Below are positions 22,095-30,273 of a DNA stretch of 40,014 nt, one piece after another. The notes under the pieces are model-generated. The model searched no databases and had not been told where the DNA came from. It saw only the letters and a program-made list of their open reading frames with translations. The translations under genes and the position numbers were made by a program. Source of the stretch: a virus; the IMG/VR virus record IMGVR_UViG_3300045049_000089, positions 1-40,014 of that record. The stretch is one strand, 5' to 3'. Every line of letters starts with the position of its first letter. The first letter of the stretch is position 1.

Positions 22095-23659
22095 AGCACG
22101 CCGCCGTCGGTCATGAGGTAGTCCGTGCTCATCCAAGAGAGCGGCATATCGAGCGCGCTGGCGATCATATGCATCGAAGCGGCGTAGCCGACGCCGGATG
22201 CGTACTCCCAATTCTTGATGGTCTGCATCGCGCCGCCCCACTGAACTTGATCCCATTTCGCTTGATCCCAGAGTGCGCCCCCCTGGGCCGAGAATGTCGT
22301 CGGGGCCGTGGGCGCCGTCTCATCGAAATCGACGTTCAGCAAGATCGACACCCCCGGCGTGCCTGTCGACTGCATGACAGGCCGCACCATCGTCCATTGC
22401 TTGAGCTGATGCGTGCCGAAATAGTTGAAGGCGGGTAGCGCTTCGCCGACGATTTGACCGCCATTGTCGTCCTGCGCAGCAGACCATGCATGCACTACGA
22501 CTCCATTTCCGCCGTAATAGAGGTTGTCGTTGAAGCGCGCCCAGCAGTTCGCCGACCACCCGGTGAAATTGCACCACGCTCCCGTTATCGTGTTCATCAC
22601 ATATTGCTGTTGCTGCCCCGGCGCGATGGGCACATTCAGGAGCAGCGCATTGAGCGGTGGATAGAGCACCATGTCCCAGCCGAAATTTCCGGCATAGGAG
22701 GTCGTCGCCTGCGAAATCGCATTCTGGATCTTATAGCTCAGATCGACCTGCGTATTGACACGCGAAGAAGCGAGCAGGCGCGACAGCGGGGCGAGGCCGT
22801 CCTTGCCGATATAGAGCACATCGCCGCCATACTTCATGAAGCAGCGACTTCCCATCGGCGTGCCGACTTGATAGACGCCAACGAGCGAGAACGAGCTCGA
22901 CTGAGAGGGATCGGTGCCGCCATAGATGGCAATTTCGCCTTCGGTCGTGACGAAGCATAGGTAATCCTGCATCCCGTAGCCACCGTCGACCGTCCAAATC
23001 CCCATCGCCACGAGTGAGCCGCCGCGGCGAAAGATAGCCGTCATCGGGAACTGCGCGGTAGCACCCCCCACACTATTGACCGGCAAATAGTAGGCCGTCA
23101 GCGACGATTTCTGGATGAACCAGACGCGCGAGGCGTATTCCTGAATGTCCGAGAGCGTCGTCGGATCGACGCCTGTAATCGAAATGCCTGACGATGACGA
23201 TGTGATTTGCTGCCACGTCGACCCGTTGTAGACGTAGTAGCCGTCGACGCCATTGACGATTGCGAGATAGGGACCGGCGCTCGTCGAGAAGTTCAGGTGC
23301 TTCCACTTGTCGCTCGAAAGCGAGCCAACGACTGGCGCACCCACCGCACCGCCGGTCGTGACATCGAAAATAGAGCCGCCGGACGCCGCAAATAGCTTCC
23401 CGCTGCCCGATGCGGGATTGAACGGCATGAGCGAGTTGACCTGATTGCCGAGGCCGGTCGACCACGTTTGCGAGCCGCTGCGTAGGATCACGTCCGATGG
23501 CCGGGGAAACCAATTCGTGAGGATCACCGCATCCGTTGCCGGCATGTTGGCAATCGAGTCGCGCGCATTCCATCCACCGATCGGCGCAGGCACGCTCATC
23601 GTGCGCGCCCGCTGCATCTTCCCCATGGGGGTGACTGGCGCGACAGGCCGGCGCATCAT
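22091..23659 (-). CDS. P22 gp10-like tail/DNA-stabilisation protein
   Basis: 522 residues, beta-rich with repeating blades (for example VILTNWFPRPSDVILRSGSQ near the start, DVLYIGKDGLAPLSRL mid-sequence). The N-terminal GGWNARDSIANMPATDAV plus PRPSDVILRSG pattern matches gp10-type proteins that close the portal channel beneath the adaptor. ATG at 23659 overlaps the previous stop and has GGAG upstream; the extra three codons from a TTG are rejected. Confidence 0.7.
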   Translation of the reverse strand: MMRRPVAPVTPMGKMQRARTMSVPAPIGGWNARDSIANMPATDAVILTNWFPRPSDVILRSGSQTWSTGLGNQVNSLMPFNPASGSGKLFAASGGSIFDVTTGGAVGAPVVGSLSSDKWKHLNFSTSAGPYLAIVNGVDGYYVYNGSTWQQITSSSSGISITGVDPTTLSDIQEYASRVWFIQKSSLTAYYLPVNSVGGATAQFPMTAIFRRGGSLVAMGIWTVDGGYGMQDYLCFVTTEGEIAIYGGTDPSQSSSFSLVGVYQVGTPMGSRCFMKYGGDVLYIGKDGLAPLSRLLASSRVNTQVDLSYKIQNAISQATTSYAGNFGWDMVLYPPLNALLLNVPIAPGQQQQYVMNTITGAWCNFTGWSANCWARFNDNLYYGGNGVVVHAWSAAQDDNGGQIVGEALPAFNYFGTHQLKQWTMVRPVMQSTGTPGVSILLNVDFDETAPTAPTTFSAQGGALWDQAKWDQVQWGGAMQTIKNWEYASGVGYAASMHMIASALDMPLSWMSTDYLMTDGGVL

Positions 23660-24393
23660 GCGTTCCAACTCCCGGAAGGGACAAGGATGCCCGGATAGAT
23701 GTCGTACTTCACGTCACCCATGTTGATCACGTCTTTGGTGCCGTCGCGCGCCTTCGCATCCTGCAGCATGGTCTCGTAATCGACGAAATCCTGCGCGTAG
23801 TCGAGGCCCTTGGCCTTGCGCCAGCGCCACTCGACGCCGAGCTTGAAGAGATCATCGCGCAAGATCAAGGTGTCAGTGTCGGCCATAAATTTGACCTGCG
23901 GCATACCGCTCACAGACTGGCACCATGCGCGCGTTGTGTATTGGAACCACACATGTTGCCCCGCCGTGGGGAACGGGATGAACAGGATATTGCCGCCACG
24001 AATCTGAAATTGATTCCACGGCCCCTGCATGACCATTGCTTTCAACTGCTCCCAGCGCTGCGGCGTCATCGGACCGAACACAGGGCGCCGCAGATCGCGA
24101 TTCCACATCGTGTCGTTGATTATGTTCTTCATGTACGGCGCGATTGTGGAGAGAGGGCCCTGGTTTTCCTGCGCCAGCGTCACGAAATTCGCCTCGAGAC
24201 AGAGCGACTGCCAATCGTATTCGTTCGTCACCCATTCCCCCTCCTTATTGCATAGGGCGAGCAATTGAAGCACGGAGGGATCAGTCGAGGTGGCTGCGAC
24301 GCTCGGGATCGGGATATTCAGGCGCGCAGCCAAATCCTGGATGATGGAGAGACAACTGACGGTGCCGGTTACGGCTTGGGTAACGATCGTCAT
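23656..24393 (-). CDS. Head-tail adaptor (gp4-like)
   Basis: 245 residues. The N-terminal pattern SIIQDLAARLNIPIPSVAAT, followed by LLALCNKEGEWVTNEYDWQ, is characteristic of podovirus adaptor proteins that bind beneath the portal. The second half is beta-rich, ending in a conserved-looking WRWRKAKGLDYAQDFVDYE segment. ATG at 24393 taken. Adjacent to the gp10-like protein as in P22-type neck assemblies. Confidence 0.7.
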   Translation of the reverse strand: MTIVTQAVTGTVSCLSIIQDLAARLNIPIPSVAATSTDPSVLQLLALCNKEGEWVTNEYDWQSLCLEANFVTLAQENQGPLSTIAPYMKNIINDTMWNRDLRRPVFGPMTPQRWEQLKAMVMQGPWNQFQIRGGNILFIPFPTAGQHVWFQYTTRAWCQSVSGMPQVKFMADTDTLILRDDLFKLGVEWRWRKAKGLDYAQDFVDYETMLQDAKARDGTKDVINMGDVKYDIYPGILVPSGSWNA

Positions 24394-24394
24394 G

Positions 24395-25561
24395 TCAGTT
24401 GTACTCGTAGACGATGACGGCGCCGATCGAAGCGGCGCCACCCGCAGCAGCTACACCAGAACTCCCTCCCGAGGCCGCCCCGCCGCCACCGCCGCCGTAC
24501 CCGGTTCCTGGGTTTCCGGCACCTGACGCGGATCCGCCAACATACATAGCCGATCCACCGCTGCCCAGCTCCGAGTTCCCGCCCGCTCCACCCGAAAGCA
24601 CATTGTTTCCAGAGAGCCCAAGGCCGCCAGACCTTCCGCTCATGTTCGCAATAGCTGTGGCGCCTGAGATCGTGCAAGTAGTAGTGGACGTGCCGCCGCT
24701 TGCGATGACCGCGGTGGCGGTTGCCCCGGTGGAGTTTCCACCACCCCCACCCGGACAGCTGACAATCGATCCGAAAGATGTGGTACCGCCGGAGGCGCCG
24801 CTATTATTGCCGCCGCTTGCGCCTCCGGACCCGGCAGCCCCTATGGTTACAGTTGCTCCCGAGAAAGCGCTCGTAACTTTGGCGGCGGCATAGGATCCGG
24901 AAGCACCACCACCGCCGAAATTTCCGGTACCACTTCCTCCCGCCGCAACGCCAGCGCCTCCTCCGCCACCACCCACAACCTGCACAATGACGCTATTCGT
25001 GCCGGGGGTCGGCGTATATGTGCCGCTCGACGTGAAAATCTGAATGCCGATCAGGCGCCCTGCGACAGCGTTTTGGAACGAGGGGAATGCCGAGGCGCCG
25101 TTCGATGTCAGGACAAAGCCCGCCGTGCTCGGTCCGATCGCCGCAATGCCTCCTGTTCCGTTCCCGGCCAGGATGTTGTATTGCGCAAGCGTGTTGTCGC
25201 CGGTGCCGCCCTGTGCCACCGAAAGCGGCGTCGTCAGGCCGCCGAGCGACGTGATATTGAGGTTCGCGCCAGATGTAGCGACGGACGAGTTGCAGCCGAA
25301 TCCGACCGAATTCGTCCATTGCAGCGCCTGCGCCGCGCCATTGCAACCTGTGACCGTGATCGCAGTTGGGCTAGCGCTCGATCCACTCGCATTGCCTACG
25401 ACCGTATTCGCAGCCTGCGCGGCAAGACTCGGAAGACCGACCTTTCCCGTCGCGGTGAAGGTGCCGAGAACCGTGAGGTTCTGATAGGTCGGCGATGGAT
25501 AGGTCTGGCCGAGCGCAATCAGCGGCAACCAAAGTGCCGCGATGAGGATTCGTTTGAGCAT
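24395..25561 (-). CDS. Tail-fibre protein with signal-like N terminus and Gly-rich tip
   Basis: 388 residues. A signal-peptide-like start (LKRILIAALWLPLIALG) is followed by a collagen-free beta shaft (~20-190) and then about 190 residues of Gly-rich sequence with recurring GGGGG, GSGGASGG and GGSA runs, as in polyglycine-II receptor-binding tips of gp38-type adhesins. It ends IGAVIVYEYN. ATG at 25561; the longer frame lies in the previous gene. Likely host-receptor binding. The secretion-like N terminus is unusual for a virion protein assembled in the cytoplasm. Confidence 0.7.
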   Translation of the reverse strand: MLKRILIAALWLPLIALGQTYPSPTYQNLTVLGTFTATGKVGLPSLAAQAANTVVGNASGSSASPTAITVTGCNGAAQALQWTNSVGFGCNSSVATSGANLNITSLGGLTTPLSVAQGGTGDNTLAQYNILAGNGTGGIAAIGPSTAGFVLTSNGASAFPSFQNAVAGRLIGIQIFTSSGTYTPTPGTNSVIVQVVGGGGGGAGVAAGGSGTGNFGGGGASGSYAAAKVTSAFSGATVTIGAAGSGGASGGNNSGASGGTTSFGSIVSCPGGGGGNSTGATATAVIASGGTSTTTCTISGATAIANMSGRSGGLGLSGNNVLSGGAGGNSELGSGGSAMYVGGSASGAGNPGTGYGGGGGGAASGGSSGVAAAGGAASIGAVIVYEYN

Positions 25562-25562
25562 G

Positions 25563-25916
25563 TCAGGACACCGAAATGACTTGACCGTTATTCCATAGCT
25601 TGCCGGATGCTCCCGGCAGCGTCGTCGGGAGATCGGCCGGCAAAACGTCCACAAGGAGTACGTCGTTTACCGTGACGGGCGTGATGGCAATGCCATTCAA
25701 ATTGCCGGTGATCTGCAGTGCGTAATGACCGTCCGCGGCATAGAAACCGAATGCGCCATTCGCATCGGTTGTGAGTGGATTTGCGGCGACGGTCACCCCA
25801 TTGTCAGAGTAGATCGTCGCCGTCGTGCCGCTCGGATAGTTCGTAACCAGAACGCTCGCGTTCGGCACCGCGACGCCACCTGGGCTGAGAACGACGTTGT
25901 TCTGGTATTTCTGCAT
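25563..25916 (-). CDS. Virion protein with Ig-like/carboxypeptidase-regulatory fold (117 aa)
   Basis: 117 residues, beta-rich. The pattern GVAVPNASVLVTNYPSGTTA ... LTTDANGAFGFYAADGHYAL is that of small carboxypeptidase-regulatory-like sandwich domains often found at the base of phage fibres. Two bp before the glycine-rich fibre gene; the two probably form one fibre. Confidence 0.65.
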   Translation of the reverse strand: MQKYQNNVVLSPGGVAVPNASVLVTNYPSGTTATIYSDNGVTVAANPLTTDANGAFGFYAADGHYALQITGNLNGIAITPVTVNDVLLVDVLPADLPTTLPGASGKLWNNGQVISVS

Positions 25917-25918
25917 GA

Positions 25919-26563
25919 TTACGCAGCCTCCTGCTGCTTCGACGGCCGGCCGGCGCCGCGTTTCTCGATCGTAGTCATCGTCGCCATCTGCTCTTTGAGT
26001 TCATTCACGACGCCGACCAAATCCTCGACCTTCTGTTTGAGCTCGGCATTTTCGACGGTCAAGGCCTCGACCTTCATTGCGCTTTCCTTGCCCTCGCCTG
26101 CCTTGATCGCCTCCTGCGCCCGCGTCTTGAGCGCTCGCGATCCCATGCCAATGCGGCCAAGCGTTTCCTCGTTCGCTGCCGCGAGGTCTTCAAGCGTCAG
26201 TACATTCACCGCCGCGCAATTAGCGATTTCGGAAGGCGAAAAGAGCGTCGTGCACATGCGCAGAGGAGTTCCATGCACAGGCATTTCGAGGCCATCCTTG
26301 TACATCTCGAACATCTTCTTGAAGTCGCGCGCCCATTCGTAGTCGTACTGACCGTTCTGAGCCTGCGCCTCGATTTTCTTGAGCCATGCCTCGGCATGAT
26401 CCTCGCGCACGTCCTTGCCTCCCGGAGGCGTCACGATGACCCAATGCACGTCCTTGTAGACCTTGTGTCCCTGCTCGATCGATTGCTCGCGATCCTCGAC
26501 GGGCCGAGTCTCGAAGCGCACATGCGGACGAGGTCCTTTTTCCTGCAGCCTGAGCTCTTGCAT
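25919..26563 (-). CDS. Structural-region hypothetical protein (214 aa)
   Basis: 214 residues. An alpha/beta N-terminal half (HWVIVTPPGGKDVREDHAE) precedes a coiled coil (VEALTVENAELKQKVEDLVG) and a basic GAGRPSKQQ tail. Not recognised. Position between capsid and fibre genes suggests a virion or assembly role. Confidence 0.6.
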   Translation of the reverse strand: MQELRLQEKGPRPHVRFETRPVEDREQSIEQGHKVYKDVHWVIVTPPGGKDVREDHAEAWLKKIEAQAQNGQYDYEWARDFKKMFEMYKDGLEMPVHGTPLRMCTTLFSPSEIANCAAVNVLTLEDLAAANEETLGRIGMGSRALKTRAQEAIKAGEGKESAMKVEALTVENAELKQKVEDLVGVVNELKEQMATMTTIEKRGAGRPSKQQEAA

Positions 26564-26583
26564 TGCCTTTTCTCCTTGGGCGA

Positions 26584-26910
26584 TTACAGCGTTTCGAATA
26601 GGTTTTGCAGCACGCGCGCGCCGAACGATTCATGCGTGTCGTGACTGCCTTCGGACTGCGTTTTATGGATTGCGGCAGGCAAGCCCATGAGTGCCGCCTC
26701 GAGCTTCATGAAGCGCTGCTCGATTAGTTGCTCAAACGCGAGCGGCTCACCATCGGCGCTTGAACTTCCGCTTTTGAGCGATGAAGTAGCGCCGCCAACG
26801 GCATTCTCGGGAGAGCCCTGGGCGCTCGCGTCGCTTGCCGCAGCCGAGGCAGCGTTTGGGTCATGCTCGACCACGATCGGCGCGGGACTGGTTTGGTTTT
26901 CATCCGGCAT
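26584..26910 (-). CDS. Structural-region hypothetical protein (108 aa)
   Basis: 108 residues with an Ala/Ser-rich, probably disordered N-terminal half and a helical C-terminal half (AFEQLIEQRFMKLEAAL). ATG at 26910 chosen because GGAGG stands just upstream; the longer frame runs through a terminator. First gene after that terminator. Function unknown. Confidence 0.6.
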   Translation of the reverse strand: MPDENQTSPAPIVVEHDPNAASAAASDASAQGSPENAVGGATSSLKSGSSSADGEPLAFEQLIEQRFMKLEAALMGLPAAIHKTQSEGSHDTHESFGARVLQNLFETL

Positions 26911-26922
26911 TTCTGATCCTCC

Positions 26923-26953
26923 AAAAAGCGCGGCGCACCCGAAGATGCGCCGC
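26923..26953 (-). terminator. Terminator after the capsid block
   Basis: An 8-bp perfect stem (GCGGCGCA / TGCGCCGC, 26930-26937 with 26946-26953), an 8-nt loop, then on the minus strand GC and five T (26927-26923). Lies between the decoration-like gene and the next late gene. Confidence 0.75.
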
Positions 26954-26982
26954 AAAAGGTTCCCCAAGGAGACAGCAGGGAA

Positions 26983-27726
26983 TTACGTGATTGCGCCCTG
27001 AGCGAAGGCGCGGTCGGAATAGAGCACGTTGTAGAACGTCGTGCCGTCGTTCATCGTGCCCGTGAGCGTGATCGATCCCGTTGCCGTGGCGTTTTGCGCC
27101 GTAGCGAGGTCCGACTGCGTCATGGTGATATATGGGCCAGAGCCGTCCGTTCCGATAGCGCCGATATAGGTCGACGCGGGGATACCCGTGCCCGAGATCG
27201 GAAGGCCGACAAACAAGCCGTCCGAATTGGGCACGCGCACGAGTGGCGAACCATTGCGCGTCGTACTGTTGGCCTTGGTGATCGTTGCGGTCGCAGCTTG
27301 CACGGAGGTAGCTCCGAGAATCTGCTTGCCGGCGCTGTTGGCCCCGAGTTGGCCGGCGGCAGTAATGCCGACCGTCGTACCCGCGGCCACCGATGCCGTG
27401 CAGTTCGCAACGATTTGGCCTGACAGCTTGAACCAACCAAATTGGCCGGCCGTCATGGGATATGTCGCCCATGCGACGGCGCAACCCTGGTTCGCCGTGT
27501 TCGGCAAATTGATCGCGAGAAAGCCGACGGCTGCATTCCACGTGACCGAGGCGCCCTGGTTGAGCGTCGCATTCGCCTTCAGGTAGATGTATTCGCCGCC
27601 ACCCCAAAACGGGTCATCTGCGGCCACGATCGCGCCCAGCGGATGGCGTTGCGTGGTATCCGGCGCGAAGAAGTTTCCAATCGGCTGAGAACCGATCAGA
27701 GGGAATTGCGTTGCTGCTACAGTCAT
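26983..27726 (-). CDS. Capsid decoration/cement-like protein
   Basis: 247 residues, beta-rich and Ala/Thr/Gly-rich. The first half (NPxx-like GNFFAPDTTQRHPLGAI ... GGGEYIYLKANATLNQG) matches the style of head-decoration proteins encoded next to the major capsid gene. The second half (AATATITKANSTTRNGS ...) resembles an extra surface beta domain. 16 bp after the capsid gene and followed by a terminator, so expressed with the capsid. Confidence 0.6.
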   Translation of the reverse strand: MTVAATQFPLIGSQPIGNFFAPDTTQRHPLGAIVAADDPFWGGGEYIYLKANATLNQGASVTWNAAVGFLAINLPNTANQGCAVAWATYPMTAGQFGWFKLSGQIVANCTASVAAGTTVGITAAGQLGANSAGKQILGATSVQAATATITKANSTTRNGSPLVRVPNSDGLFVGLPISGTGIPASTYIGAIGTDGSGPYITMTQSDLATAQNATATGSITLTGTMNDGTTFYNVLYSDRAFAQGAIT

Positions 27727-27742
27727 TTCATCCTCCGTTCGG

Positions 27743-28729
27743 TTAGGCCTTCATCACGCCTTGCAGGAAGCGCGCCGAGCACACCAGATTGCCTTGCCAG
27801 AGCACCGGCATCACAACGGCATCTTGGTTCACACTGCGCAACTCCTCCGGCATGTCCATGTTCGCGTCGCGATGCACGACCATTTCCATGAATTCGGTGT
27901 TCAGGAAGTAGGCATGCTGGGCCGGGATGCCGCCCGACGAATCGAAGAACACGTCGGCCGTCTTGTATTTCATCGAGATCATGCCGCCCGCGCCTCGATC
28001 TTCCGGCGCGTAGCGCTTGAGCGACGTTTGCGACTGCTCATACATCGCAAAATAGTCATCCGACATGACGATGAGGTCGGGCGTATCGGCGCCGCGGGTC
28101 AACTTGATCCACAGCGGCAGCATGAGCGACTCAATGGTTGTCGAGCTCGGCGTAATTGCTCCGCCCCCTTGAATCGGCGCCGCTGCGGATTGGACGATGT
28201 TTTGCCAGAAGCCCCACGTTGAGGCATTGATGCCGCCCACCGTGCCCACACCGCTATCGGCAACGATCGCCTGCAAACCGTTAATCTGATTTGCCGCCGT
28301 GCCGTCCGAATACACATCGGTCGACATGCCGTTGGCGAACGAGCGCTGCGCGTTCGTGATCTTGGCCTTGACGAAGTTGATGATGCGCTGGGCGCCGGAG
28401 TTCGTGCGAAGCTCCAGCCCAGAAGCGGCCACGTTCACCGCAGCTTGGCGCCACGGATATTCGGCCGCCGTCAGCACGTCCACGGCATTGATGTTCAGCA
28501 CATCGTAGCCGCTGTAGCGCTGATAGGTCGAGTTCGCTTGATAATCCAGCGGACAGACGATCGACAGGCCGCCATCTTCGAGCCGCACGCGACCCTTCGA
28601 CGCGATGCGCCGGTAGAGGGCGTTGTGATGCGACACGTTGTCGGCGACCGTCTTCTTGTGATTGCGATAGGTGGTCGATACCAGTTCGGTGAAAGCGTTG
28701 AACAGGCTCGACTGACCGGGAGATGCCAT
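27743..28729 (-). CDS. Major capsid protein
   Basis: 328 residues. Family-like features of HK97-fold podovirus capsid proteins: an N-terminal arm (TTYRNHKKTVADNVSHHNAL), central STTIESLMLPLWIKLTRG ... DLIVMSDDYFAMYEQSQ, and a C terminus MPVLWQGNLVCSARFLQGV. Directly after the scaffold gene, as usual. No separate maturation protease is visible. Confidence 0.85.
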   Translation of the reverse strand: MASPGQSSLFNAFTELVSTTYRNHKKTVADNVSHHNALYRRIASKGRVRLEDGGLSIVCPLDYQANSTYQRYSGYDVLNINAVDVLTAAEYPWRQAAVNVAASGLELRTNSGAQRIINFVKAKITNAQRSFANGMSTDVYSDGTAANQINGLQAIVADSGVGTVGGINASTWGFWQNIVQSAAAPIQGGGAITPSSTTIESLMLPLWIKLTRGADTPDLIVMSDDYFAMYEQSQTSLKRYAPEDRGAGGMISMKYKTADVFFDSSGGIPAQHAYFLNTEFMEMVVHRDANMDMPEELRSVNQDAVVMPVLWQGNLVCSARFLQGVMKA

Positions 28730-28743
28730 GATGCGCTCCTATA

Positions 28744-29832
28744 TCAGTTGATAAGGCCTAGGCGCCGTGCCGTAGCCTCAATGTCCTCTTCCATTGTCCG
28801 CGGCGGCTGGGCTGCAGGCACGCTGGCGCGCCCGTTGGGGCGAACCACATTCGCGCCGGCCTGCTTGGCTGTGCGGACTTTCGCTTTCCGCTCGTCGTCC
28901 CACTTCTGCTGCTGTTGAGCGAGCCAAACTTGGTACGTCTGCGGGTTTTGCCGCATCGCCATCTCATAAGCCTCATCGAGATCCTTGGCGCGGCCGTTCT
29001 GCAATAGCAGCGCCATGTCCTGCTGAAGGATCTGAAAATGCTCGTGGTCTGGGTCTGAGGCGAATGCAGCGATTTCAGCGTCGATCGAGGAGTTCTCCCG
29101 AGTGGCCGCCTGTTGCTGCGCTTGAAATTGCTGTTGCTGCAGTTGATCAACTCGCGCTTGCAGTTGTTGCATGCGCGGATCGACCGGATTTTGTTGCTGC
29201 CAAATTTGTTCGCCTGCGATTTGCTGGATGCCATTCGCAAGCGATTGAATGTCGATCCCGAAACTTCCAGCCAGCCGCAATAGATGACCCACCTTCTGCT
29301 GAGGCGGGCTATAGCGAAGCAGATGGTCAGCCTTCAAAAGCTCGTTCACGGCGACCTGCGGCGTCACGCCGAAGCTCTGGATCGTCGCGAGGTAGGGCTG
29401 CACCGTCCGATCCCATTCCTGGGCTTGCTGCGCGCCGCTCTTGTACTGCTCGATGCCTTTATGGAAATCGGCCTCGCGGCGCTCGATCTCCTTACGTGCG
29501 AGCTCGGGCAACTTCTCCCACTCGGCGAGGGCGGCCTTCTTCCACGGCGGCCGGAATGTCTGCGCCTCCGCCTGTTGCTGATCGCTTTCTCCGGCCGCTG
29601 CACTGCTTTCGTCGGCCGAGCCGCCCTGTTCTTCGCTCGAGCCGTTAGCGGGCTGCCCAGCGTCGTCATCGAGTCCTTCTTCGGCGCCCGAAGAAACTTG
29701 CCTGTCCGAACTCCCGCCTTCCGGCGTGAAGTCGCCCTCCTTTCCGCGCGATTGAATCGCATTCCACGTGTTCAATAGCGTTTCGTCGATCGTCGGCTCT
29801 TGCTGCGTAGGCGCTGCTGCGGTATCCGTCAT
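28744..29832 (-). CDS. Scaffolding protein
   Basis: 362 residues. Acidic, disordered N terminus (about 1-90, rich in Ser/Glu/Asp/Gln) followed by long Gln-rich helices (RVDQLQQQQFQAQQQAATRE) and a basic C-terminal segment likely to contact the coat. This is the standard architecture and place for a scaffold, just before the capsid gene. ATG at 29832 with AAGGAG upstream. Confidence 0.8.
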   Translation of the reverse strand: MTDTAAAPTQQEPTIDETLLNTWNAIQSRGKEGDFTPEGGSSDRQVSSGAEEGLDDDAGQPANGSSEEQGGSADESSAAAGESDQQQAEAQTFRPPWKKAALAEWEKLPELARKEIERREADFHKGIEQYKSGAQQAQEWDRTVQPYLATIQSFGVTPQVAVNELLKADHLLRYSPPQQKVGHLLRLAGSFGIDIQSLANGIQQIAGEQIWQQQNPVDPRMQQLQARVDQLQQQQFQAQQQAATRENSSIDAEIAAFASDPDHEHFQILQQDMALLLQNGRAKDLDEAYEMAMRQNPQTYQVWLAQQQQKWDDERKAKVRTAKQAGANVVRPNGRASVPAAQPPRTMEEDIEATARRLGLIN

Positions 29833-29850
29833 TTCAGGCTCCTTGGGCGT

Positions 29851-29872
29851 AAAAAAAGCCGCTCAAGGCGGC
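29851..29872 (-). terminator. Terminator before the scaffold gene
   Basis: On the minus strand GCCGC-CTTGA-GCGGC (29872-29858) is followed by seven T (29857-29851). It ends 18 bp before the scaffold ATG, so capsid genes are reached only by readthrough or antitermination. Confidence 0.8.
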
Positions 29873-29895
29873 GATCTGTTGTTTTTGGCTCGGCT

Positions 29896-30273
29896 TCATA
29901 ACTGTTGCAGCGCGCGCTGGCTCTCGGCGCTCATGCCGTTGTACACATCGGCCACGGCCGCTTCGACGGCGCGCTCGTGCGTATGGTCAATCTCGTTCGC
30001 GCGTCGCTCCGCCTCCTTCTTTTCGGCCTCCATACCTTCCCACGGACGGCAACCGTTGCGCTTGAGGTCTTCGGCTCGCGCGCGGCGCCCTTCTATCCAG
30101 CGGCCGTCAATGGGCGACGTATAGCCCGGCAAATCAGCTTGCACGGTAGGAGCTTCGAGGACGCGTTGCATCGCGCCATGGCACACTGGAAGTTCCGAAT
30201 CACGCTGGTCGATATGCCGAAAAATCACCTGTTTTCGACCGCATTCGCCGCACCGCGTGGTGTATATCGGCAT
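29896..30273 (-). CDS. FmdB-like zinc-ribbon protein (125 aa)
   Basis: 125 residues. The N terminus (MPIYTTRCGECG, Cys8 and Cys11, then CH at 31-32) is an FmdB-type zinc ribbon; the remainder is a charged helix with Arg/Glu. ATG at 30273 has AGGAGG 8 nt upstream and overlaps the portal stop. Phages with this type of head module often carry such a gene after the portal; the function is unknown. Confidence 0.7.
   Translation of the reverse strand: MPIYTTRCGECGRKQVIFRHIDQRDSELPVCHGAMQRVLEAPTVQADLPGYTSPIDGRWIEGRRARAEDLKRNGCRPWEGMEAEKKEAERRANEIDHTHERAVEAAVADVYNGMSAESQRALQQL

Noticed and set aside
24414-24893. A long plus-strand Pro-rich frame opposite the glycine-rich fibre
   Set aside because: It is the antisense of GGC/GGT-rich codons and has no ribosome-binding site; a compositional shadow.
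15370-25561. A diversity-generating retroelement acting on tail genes, as in phage BPP-1
   Set aside because: No reverse-transcriptase gene, accessory Avd-like gene or template/variable repeat pair was found.
28729-28750. Near-palindrome TATCAGTTGATA before the capsid gene as an extra operator
   Set aside because: It lacks the ATAG-N6-CTAT core and lies at the scaffold stop codon; probably chance.
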